Source of the DNA: Microcaldota archaeon
GTDB lineage: Archaea > Micrarchaeota > Micrarchaeia > Micrarchaeales > Micrarchaeaceae
DNA: 64,000 bases
Direction: 5' to 3'
Assembly (NCBI GenBank): GCA_021810105.1
Contig: JAJZJM010000004.1
Coordinates: forward strand, 1 to 64,000
In this document: one piece after another, positions 15,859 to 22,370 of the stretch
How positions within the stretch are numbered: the first letter of the stretch is position 1
Layout: the number at the start of each line of letters is the position of its first letter
The notes under the pieces: generated by a model
What the model was told of the DNA's origin: nothing
Database searches by the model: none
Seen by the model: only the letters and a program-made list of their open reading frames with translations
Translations under genes and position numbers: made by a program

Positions 15859-15984
15859 ATGGGACTACATATAAAAAAGGAAGCAAAGGAGGAAATGGAC
15901 ACCGATATAATATTAGAGACGGCTACAGTAGACCCTAAATTTTATGCATTCCTAAAAAAGGGTGGGCACTGCTGCATGGGCTGA
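15859..15984 (+). CDS. Candidate RiPP precursor peptide (41 aa, ...KKGGHCCMG)
   Basis: A short frame directly upstream of two radical SAM genes. The N-terminal 34 residues look like a leader: charged at first (HIKKEAKEEMDTD), then ILETATVDPKFYAFL. The C-terminus is KKGGHCCMG, with adjacent Cys residues after a Gly-Gly pair, a typical leader/core border. A TATA-like TTATAAATA (15821-15829) precedes the ATG by about 30 nt and GTGATT lies just before it. Thr residues at about 21 and 23 and Cys at 38 and 39 are the obvious sites for modification. Leader, core and chemistry are inferred from context; the frame itself is plain. Confidence 0.65.
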   Translation: MGLHIKKEAKEEMDTDIILETATVDPKFYAFLKKGGHCCMG

Positions 15985-16051
15985 AGCTGACACCTTTATT
16001 ATATTTTTAGGGAGGCAAAGTTAGTGTATACTATCAAAGCGGTGTTCTAAG

Positions 16052-17170
16052 ATGAAAGTTACACGTCTTGAAAATATTGGCATACTAGTTAACGATGACT
16101 CTGTCTTAGGTAGCTACTTTTTAGCGAAAAAGATTCCACCCAATTGTAAGGTAATTGATAATAGAACTGATAACAAGAAAAGACTAAACGCTCCAATATA
16201 CTTAGATATATACCCATCATTTTTATGTAATTTCAGATGCTCTTTCTGTTATTTAAAACTTTTAGGAATAAATTTAACAGATTCTAAACAGATGTCAAAT
16301 GAAACTATAAATGCCACTATAAAGATGTGTGAAGACCATGGCATAAGCACAATAAATATATTAGGTGGAGAACCCTTACATCCACTTACTTGGTCTACTA
16401 CGCGCAAACTTATCGAAAGAGCACATGAAAAGGGAATTGGGGCTGATGTAACAACAAATGGTTCCTTTTTAACTGAAGAAATTGTTAGCTTTATGAATAA
16501 GAATCAGACAAAATTGAATTTGTCACTTCATAGCCTGCAGTCTAATAATAGCAAAGAAATATTAGGATTGGATGTGTCACAAAGATTAAGAGATATCATA
16601 CTTAATGTCGTAGATGGAAAAATTAACTATGGTTTAACCACTGCCATACTAAAAACAAATATTAATGAGATTGAGCAATTAATAAGCTTTGTCAATACTC
16701 TCTCAACCTGTGGCGCTTGGGTCTGGAGATATGTTACAGTATTTGGGAATTTTGACAAATCCACACTTTACTCTGCCAGGGAATTTTTTGAATTATACAA
16801 GAAATACAAGAGTCAGATAAAAAAGAATGTTTATTTTGATGGACCATTCAGTTACAAGTACTTAAATATTAAGCCATTAGAGACAGAGTTTGATGCGGTG
16901 CTATCTCCATGTTGTAATCCAGGCGAATCAAAAGCAGAGACCCTGCCGGATGGAACTGTCTATTCCTGTATCCTTTTTTATGGCGACAACAACCAAGTAA
17001 TGGGCAATGTATCTACAGGAATCAATTTTACCAAAAGCTATGGTTATAAAAAAGTTTCATGTAGCAATTCTTTATGTAGTTACAACAAGTACTGCACTGG
17101 TTGTACCGCTTATGCAAATAGAACAGGTATAAAATTTGATGATCGCTGTGAGTACACACAAAAAACATAA
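16052..17170 (+). CDS. Radical SAM protein with Cys-rich SPASM-like tail
   Basis: A 372-residue enzyme expected to make a 5'-deoxyadenosyl radical and act on a peptide. The canonical cluster motif is CNFRCSFCY (CxxxCxxC) near residue 60, followed by NILGGEPLHP, the Gly-rich SAM-binding GGE motif. After the partial TIM barrel the C-terminal 90 residues are Cys-rich: SPCCNPG, the PDGTVYSC strand, then CSNSLCSYNKYCTGC and a last Cys at DDRCEY. This matches SPASM or twitch auxiliary-cluster domains of peptide-modifying members. An N-terminal 50-residue segment could contact the leader. It begins 67 nt after the candidate precursor, with which it probably shares a transcript. Confidence 0.88.
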   Translation: MKVTRLENIGILVNDDSVLGSYFLAKKIPPNCKVIDNRTDNKKRLNAPIYLDIYPSFLCNFRCSFCYLKLLGINLTDSKQMSNETINATIKMCEDHGISTINILGGEPLHPLTWSTTRKLIERAHEKGIGADVTTNGSFLTEEIVSFMNKNQTKLNLSLHSLQSNNSKEILGLDVSQRLRDIILNVVDGKINYGLTTAILKTNINEIEQLISFVNTLSTCGAWVWRYVTVFGNFDKSTLYSAREFFELYKKYKSQIKKNVYFDGPFSYKYLNIKPLETEFDAVLSPCCNPGESKAETLPDGTVYSCILFYGDNNQVMGNVSTGINFTKSYGYKKVSCSNSLCSYNKYCTGCTAYANRTGIKFDDRCEYTQKT

Positions 17171-17507
17171 AAACCAAAACTTTATTAGACTGAAAGGTGT
17201 AATAGCATTTCCAAGAGATACTTCAGGGGAAGCGTTTATCTTGCAAGGTTCTAATAAAAAAAAGTTTAAAGACAAATTTATACTTATTGCAGAAGCCACA
17301 TATCCGGAATATTTACCAATAATGCTTAAGTCAAGTGGTATAGTTACTGAAGTAGGCGGTATATTGTCACATGCAGCAATAGTAGCGCGCGAATTTAGTA
17401 TACCCTGTGTTGTAGGAGTAAAAGGTGCAACAAGTAAAATAAAGGAGGGGGATCAGGTTATTATAAGAAAAAATGGTGTTGTACTTGTTAAACACAAGCG
17501 AGAATGA
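17136..17507 (+). CDS. Stand-alone phosphohistidine (PEP-utilising mobile) domain
   Basis: The roughly 115-residue protein is the swivelling His domain found in pyruvate phosphate dikinase, PEP synthase and rifampin phosphotransferase. It shows ILIAEATYPEYLP, then the signature GGILSHAAIVAREFSIPCVVG with the phospho-accepting His, and GDQVIIRKNGVV. It lacks any ATP-grasp or PEP-binding part; the ATP-grasp half is a separate gene at 19573. It overlaps the end of the first radical SAM gene and the start of the second by about 35 nt each. ATG 17136 or 17139, or GTG 17148, could start it. Partner exchange between the split halves is inferred. Confidence 0.85.
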   Translation: MMIAVSTHKKHKNQNFIRLKGVIAFPRDTSGEAFILQGSNKKKFKDKFILIAEATYPEYLPIMLKSSGIVTEVGGILSHAAIVAREFSIPCVVGVKGATSKIKEGDQVIIRKNGVVLVKHKRE

Positions 17508-19572
17508 TGTAAGCTATCTAATTAAAGACAAAATGATGCAGAGAGGCTTTCGTTACTTATACAAAAATTCTGATGAATTTCGATTAGAAATCATGGATTT
17601 AAAGAAAAATATTTCTCTACTTACAAATGAGGTATTAACAGAAGAAGTGCTAGAAAAGGTCAGCCAATTTGTTGATAATAGAATAGAAAACTATTTAAAG
17701 GAATTGAGGGACGAGGATGAATATATTGCAAAGACTGTCAACAAAATAAAGATTGCGGATGCTGAAGTAGCCCTTTCTGAATTATACTTCAAATCTCAAA
17801 TATACTTTTTGTATAATGAAGTATTCACATATGGCGCAATGGACTTGATCCTTAGAAAGCAGATAACAAAAAACAAATTAGACGTAGAAAAGACTTTGCT
17901 TGGACTATCTAATTATAAAGGCACCGCAGTACACACAGTATACAAGATGCTTACAGGATTTCAAATTCCCAATACAAAACTTGAATTTATCAAATTGCAA
18001 AAAAGAGACGCGAAATTTAGGAAAGCTATTGGTACACTTAGTACTAATATCGCGGATTATTTTGAAGAAAAACCAACACTAAACGAAATATACTATATGA
18101 TTAAGGCAGCGAGTGAACATGCAAATTCGGTTAATACAGAAACAAGTCTCCCAGATATAGGAAAACCTCTAATCCAACTTTATGTCTTTATTGTTAATAC
18201 TCAGAGGAAATTATTTATATCCCAAAATATATATATAAATGCAACAAAAAAAATATTTAAGAAATTCCCAAAATTGGACAAAGTATATGGCGGTCAAAAA
18301 CCTAAAGGTCCTTTGCTAGATTTGTATCTAGATAAAATAAAGGAATTAAAAGGACATAAGCTACTACAGCCAAATATATACTATAATGGCTTCGTATTCA
18401 ACCTTGATGAACGGAAACATACTCGCTTATCTGATAGGGGCAGTAAGATCATAGAAGCAATTATCAATAAAAAAGTTGCTGATGGTATATCAATACTAGA
18501 TGCCGGTAACATAGTTAAAAAATTAAACGACGAAGGCATAATTGAGAAGGATGTACAAAAACCAAAAAAGCCAAGTTCCTATATTTTTATGCTGGAACTG
18601 GCTTTAGGCTGCAATCTTAACTGCACAATATGTTTTAATAGAGGTTTTAAGCGCCAAAGGATAGTTACAGTAGATGAGTGGTGTAAGATAATATACTCGA
18701 TTCCAAAAGGGTCACAAATAATCCTCTTTGGAGGTGAACCATTTTTTTATCCATGGGTAGGCAAGATAATAGATTATATACAAGAAACCAACAAAAAGGA
18801 AGAAAGGCATTGGAAAGTAGAGGCATTTACTAACGGCGTACTTACAAATAAAATACTAGATAGCTTAAAAGGAAAAGAAAGGTTAAAATTGATATTTAGT
18901 ATAGATGGTCTTCAAGATGCCCATGACACCATAAGAGGCAAAGGTGCATTTAACCATGCTATAGAGACCATAAAACGGTTAAAAACCGAGACATTACATG
19001 AGATAGAGGTAAGGAGTGTAGTTACAGCAAAAAATTATAACTCTGTAAAGGAGTTTATAAATTTTTTCAAGCGTCTTGGTGTAGATGAAATAACATTTAC
19101 CGATCTGCATGTAACTGGCAATGCAAAAAAACATTTAGATTATGTTTTAACTCCAGATCAGAGACTAAACGTATTGCATTGGCTTGGTAATTACAAAGAT
19201 TCCATATTGACAAATGGCTATTCTGATTCTGAGATATACCCAAATAGTTGTGGAATAGGTTTCAATAGAATATATATAAGGAGTGATGGCTTAGTTAATG
19301 GCTGTTCAGAATTAGATGTCTCTGAATATAATATATCCAATGCCAAACTTAATAAAAAAGGTGTACTTGAAAATCCTAGAAACCTAATACCCAAGTTTGA
19401 GAGAGATGAATTTAACAGTTCTGACTCTGATTGTGCCAAATGCGGTTTATTATATTTATGTGGTGGTGGTTGCAGATCTCGTGCACTAAAGCAAACAGGA
19501 AATATCAACAGTTGTGATGTAGTACAAAAGGAAGACATAATTAGAGTATTAAATAAAATTAAGGGTAATTAA
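17473..19572 (+). CDS. Large radical SAM-SPASM protein with N-terminal extension
   Basis: A 699-residue protein. Residues 1 to about 300 are helical and match no family I know. About 305-355 (NLDERKHTRLSDRGSKIIEA and the helix after it, to LNDEGIIE) resembles a PqqD/RRE winged-helix leader-binding module. The radical SAM core starts with CNLNCTICF (about 379), then FGGEPFFYP and FSIDGLQDAHD. The SPASM tail has CGIGFNRIYIRSDGLVNGC and CAKCGLLYLCGGGC, the usual CxxCxxxxxC pattern. Such architecture is typical of enzymes that modify ribosomal peptides. The 300-residue front might hold the substrate site that the split dikinase lacks; that is speculative. Confidence 0.85.
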   Translation: MVLYLLNTSENDVSYLIKDKMMQRGFRYLYKNSDEFRLEIMDLKKNISLLTNEVLTEEVLEKVSQFVDNRIENYLKELRDEDEYIAKTVNKIKIADAEVALSELYFKSQIYFLYNEVFTYGAMDLILRKQITKNKLDVEKTLLGLSNYKGTAVHTVYKMLTGFQIPNTKLEFIKLQKRDAKFRKAIGTLSTNIADYFEEKPTLNEIYYMIKAASEHANSVNTETSLPDIGKPLIQLYVFIVNTQRKLFISQNIYINATKKIFKKFPKLDKVYGGQKPKGPLLDLYLDKIKELKGHKLLQPNIYYNGFVFNLDERKHTRLSDRGSKIIEAIINKKVADGISILDAGNIVKKLNDEGIIEKDVQKPKKPSSYIFMLELALGCNLNCTICFNRGFKRQRIVTVDEWCKIIYSIPKGSQIILFGGEPFFYPWVGKIIDYIQETNKKEERHWKVEAFTNGVLTNKILDSLKGKERLKLIFSIDGLQDAHDTIRGKGAFNHAIETIKRLKTETLHEIEVRSVVTAKNYNSVKEFINFFKRLGVDEITFTDLHVTGNAKKHLDYVLTPDQRLNVLHWLGNYKDSILTNGYSDSEIYPNSCGIGFNRIYIRSDGLVNGCSELDVSEYNISNAKLNKKGVLENPRNLIPKFERDEFNSSDSDCAKCGLLYLCGGGCRSRALKQTGNINSCDVVQKEDIIRVLNKIKGN

Positions 19573-20319
19573 TTGAGAGATATAGTTCTTCAAACAGAGA
19601 GCAGTTCTAGGAGAATTGTTGGTGGAAAAGCATTTTCTCTTTTAGTACTAAATAAAGCAGGGTTCAATATCCCTCCTTTTTTTATTCTTACCACCAAAAC
19701 TACGCAGTATCTAAAAAATCGGGATGTACATAAAAAGTTTCTTTTAGAAATTAAAAATACATACAAAACTGCCATAAAAAACGGCAAGGTGGCTGTACGT
19801 AGTTCTACCACCATAGAAGATTCACGGAAATCAAGCTTTGCAGGCCAATTTAAAACCGTGTTAAACGTTGATATAAATAATGTATATGGAGCAATTGAAG
19901 AGGTTTATTTATCTATACCCAAGGTTGTAGCTGCTTATGGACCGAGAATTAAACATGGTGCTAAGATTGAAATGGCAATAATAATACAAAAAATGGTAAA
20001 CCCCGATAAAGCAGGAGTTATATTTACAGCAGACCCTATAAACGGCAATAAAAGCAAGATAATAATAGAGGTTGTAAAAGGACTAGGCGAAGCTTTAGTT
20101 TCAGGATCAAAAACACCAACTAAATATTATATTTCTAAAACGCATAGCAATATATTGAATCGCAGCGGTAAAAACCTAATCCTCCTTGGAGAATTGAAAC
20201 AGTTATGCGATATAGCTATATCAATAGAAAAACTATTTGACTATCCCCAAGACATAGAATTTGCAATAAAAAAAGGCAAAATATATATATTACAAAGCAG
20301 AGATATAACCACATTATAA
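19573..20319 (+). CDS. Stand-alone dikinase ATP-grasp domain (PPDK-N type)
   Basis: A 248-residue protein equal to the N-terminal nucleotide-binding domain of PEP synthase, pyruvate phosphate dikinase and rifampin phosphotransferase: VGGKAFSLLVLNKAGFNIPP, VAVRSSTTIEDS and SFAGQFKT (the basic ATP-binding strand), IIIQKMVNPDKAGVIFTADP, EVVKGLGEALVSG and the terminal DIEFAIKKGKIYILQSRDIT with Glu/Gln/Arg ligands. Nothing follows the QSRDIT end, where the full enzymes continue into the His domain. TTG starts directly after the stop of the radical SAM gene. With the His domain at 17136 it makes one enzyme in two chains, whose likely job is to pass a phosphate from ATP to a substrate made or bound by this operon. 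Confidence 0.87.
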   Translation: MRDIVLQTESSSRRIVGGKAFSLLVLNKAGFNIPPFFILTTKTTQYLKNRDVHKKFLLEIKNTYKTAIKNGKVAVRSSTTIEDSRKSSFAGQFKTVLNVDINNVYGAIEEVYLSIPKVVAAYGPRIKHGAKIEMAIIIQKMVNPDKAGVIFTADPINGNKSKIIIEVVKGLGEALVSGSKTPTKYYISKTHSNILNRSGKNLILLGELKQLCDIAISIEKLFDYPQDIEFAIKKGKIYILQSRDITTL

Positions 20320-20895
20320 TTTATCAAGCACATATTTCCTTTTAAGTATTCTTAATGCACTGCTAAACGATAGCTTCCAATAAATAGGCCCTATCAATTG
20401 ATAAAATTCATGCATTATTTTTAATTTGTGATTTCTGTAAAAAGACAGCATTCCTTTCTTTGTTTTCAATATTCTCCACTCGACTATAAAATTGCTAACC
20501 CCTTGTGTTCTGTTAAATGACTTATATGTTCTTTCCAATGTTATATTATCTCCTATTATTGAAGTTAAGAAGAAATCAAATGCGACTATCTCACTAGGCA
20601 TCCAAAATTCACAGACTAATTTGCCACGAACACTTTCTGCTATGGCTGCTATAGCTCTTACCCAATTTATAGGTTCACCCCATATATCAGGATATCGTAT
20701 AATGCATAGGTCATACTTTTCTTTAGTCATTTTGTAATTTTCTATCCAGAAAAATTGTTTAGATATATGTAAATTTTTGAATTTTGTTGTATTTACTTTT
20801 GTAAGCGGACCATAAGCATCTACTCTATCAAATTGCTCCATCTCTTTGTTCAAATCTTTGGCATCTTCAAATGCCAAAAGCAAGCATTTTTTCAT
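20314..20895 (-). CDS. Hypothetical protein, possibly methyltransferase-like
   Basis: 193 residues from the ATG at 20895 (an upstream start at 20925 would add ten). The middle section YDLCIIRYPDIW, then NWVRAIAAIAESVRGKLVCEFW and ITLERTYKSFNR resembles the second half of a class I Rossmann methyltransferase (the strand ending in RxP and the following helix and strand), but no GxGxG SAM loop is visible. The C-terminal 60 residues are basic and hydrophobic (SFYRNHKLKIMHEF, LRILKRKYVL). It converges on the ATP-grasp gene with a 6-nt overlap. The family is uncertain. Confidence 0.6.
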   Translation of the reverse strand: MKKCLLLAFEDAKDLNKEMEQFDRVDAYGPLTKVNTTKFKNLHISKQFFWIENYKMTKEKYDLCIIRYPDIWGEPINWVRAIAAIAESVRGKLVCEFWMPSEIVAFDFFLTSIIGDNITLERTYKSFNRTQGVSNFIVEWRILKTKKGMLSFYRNHKLKIMHEFYQLIGPIYWKLSFSSALRILKRKYVLDKL

Positions 20896-20995
20896 AAGAA
20901 CATACTCGGTAAATATGTATAACATGCATTTGACAATATTTAAGTCTTTAGGGAAGAGGAAGAGAACTGAACATGCCTTCGTCGTAAAGCATAAA

Positions 20996-21069
20996 TGCGA
21001 TCGCCGGGATTTGAACCCGGGTCTTTGCCTTGGAGGGGCAAAGTCCTGACCAGGCTAGACTACGATCGC
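20996..21069 (-). tRNA. tRNA-Gly (TCC anticodon)
   Basis: Cloverleaf on the minus strand: acceptor GCGATCG/CGATCGC, D arm GTCT...GGAC, anticodon stem extendable to 7 bp (CTTTGCC/GGCAAAG) around the loop CCTCCAA giving TCC, T arm CCGGG TTCAAAT CCCGG, discriminator A, no encoded CCA. Position 33 is C rather than the usual U. The gene closes the AT-rich island on its right; its 3' end faces the island, as expected for an integration site. Confidence 0.93.
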
Positions 21070-21185
21070 ACAGCTAATTATTGATGCATAAAGGTTAAAA
21101 ATAGGCTACATTTAAAATTTCGAAAAAATACTTAAAAAAAAGCTGGCATCATCGCGCTCTGCTCAGCCCAACCATATCTGCATTG

Positions 21186-21452
21186 TTACCAACGGTCTTT
21201 CTCTGCTGCTATTATCAGTGCAGCGGCGCCGAATCTCATTTTCCTCCTCTTGGCCTCTTTCATTGCCTTGAGGGTGTATTCTGCAGTTTTCTCTGCTAGA
21301 ATGGATTTTAGCGCAGTTCCCGCGCTCTCATCCCATTCCAGTGCCCCGGCTTCGCTGAAGACCTCTGCTACGTCGCTCTCACTGAGAGCTTTCGTCGCTT
21401 TCCTCTTCACCCTGAGAGCCAGTAGCTCTCCCCCATCTTTTCCACTTCTCAT
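21186..21452 (-). CDS. Histone-fold protein with N-terminal tail
   Basis: An 88-residue basic protein. Residues about 28-86 fit the histone fold: helix 1 DVAEVFSEAGA, loop, long helix 2 SAGTALKSILAEKTAEYT and on to KAMKEA, loop KRRKMRF, helix 3 GAAALIIAAE. Archaeal histones follow the same plan (helix 1 ending in EAGA, and the RKT-type basic loop 2). Unlike the usual 65-70-residue archaeal form it has a 25-residue N-terminal tail with LRVKRKATK. ATG 21452 follows GGGGGAA and is preferred over the TTG at 21461. If correct, it would package DNA together with the tandem Alba protein. 21462-21693 holds only promoters and AT-rich sequence. Confidence 0.5.
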   Translation of the reverse strand: MRSGKDGGELLALRVKRKATKALSESDVAEVFSEAGALEWDESAGTALKSILAEKTAEYTLKAMKEAKRRKMRFGAAALIIAAEKDRW

Positions 21453-21693
21453 TTCCCCCAACTCTTTAACTTAAATTTACTGTCTTCTCATTCCACATAC
21501 TCTTTGTGATGAAGTATATATTTAAATGTTTAGTGGAGGTTTCTAACATATACTTAGAATATTTACAGATTAATGGCTAAATATATAAAAAGAATTTTAT
21601 TTTAGAATGTCCCTACGTATACAAAAAATAAACAGGTGCTTCTAATCAATTAAGCTGCAAGACCACATTTCCAAAAACATATTCGTTATTAAT

Positions 21694-22266
21694 CTAAATT
21701 GTGCTCCAGAGGCTATTAAAGTGCTGTTTCAATGCTGATATTCTTTCTGCATCAAATGTCACTTCTATATGCTCTATGTTCTTTCTTGTTCCCGAGTAAG
21801 TCAGGTTTGCGCTTCCAAGTATTGCAGAACTATCCGATATATAGAGCTTTTCATGTATGAACTTGGTATCTGATACTTTTACCGCAATCCTGTTCTTCAG
21901 CATCGCAGCCCTTTTCACAGCTATTACAAGAAGTATCACCACAACCGGTATCAGCAGCAGTTCAAGGTAGTACAGCTTTAAAAAGAAGAATATCACCTCC
22001 AATATTATGAAGTATATTGCGGCCTTTATGTAGCCAGCCCCCGGTCTGCTCTTCCGTATTAGCTTAACCGCATCAGAGCTTACTACAGAATTAGAGGTGA
22101 TTATTCGTACTTGCCTTCTTCCAGATGCCCATATCAGCATCCTGGCATAATACTCGTTTATGTATGGGCAAACTATAAGCAGTTCAGAGCGCGTTTTTTC
22201 TTTAATGAGCTTATCTATTTCTTTATAGGTTTCATCTCCGCTATAGCTGATGTTCCGCTCTTCCAT
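21694..22266 (-). CDS. Membrane-bound phospholipase D-like protein
   Basis: 190 residues with a single HKD catalytic motif near the C-terminus: HEKLYISDSSAILGSANLT. The N-terminal half (ELLIVCPYINEYYARMLIWA, RQVRIITS) is the first PLD-fold strand set. A hydrophobic hairpin of about 40 residues (about 95-140, IYFIILEVIFFFLKLYYLEL and LIPVVVILLVIAV) is inserted in the middle, so it should sit in the membrane. One HKD implies a dimer, as in small PLD nucleases. The substrate could be phospholipid or nucleic acid. Confidence 0.82.
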   Translation of the reverse strand: MEERNISYSGDETYKEIDKLIKEKTRSELLIVCPYINEYYARMLIWASGRRQVRIITSNSVVSSDAVKLIRKSRPGAGYIKAAIYFIILEVIFFFLKLYYLELLLIPVVVILLVIAVKRAAMLKNRIAVKVSDTKFIHEKLYISDSSAILGSANLTYSGTRKNIEHIEVTFDAERISALKQHFNSLWSTI

Positions 22267-22370
22267 TCAATCGGTTATCTAGGAAGTCAACCTCTTAAAT
22301 ACTTTTGTTACAGATATTAAAGCTTGTTGCGTAATTAAGTATTTTAACCTAGAACTGAAATGGTAGTGTA

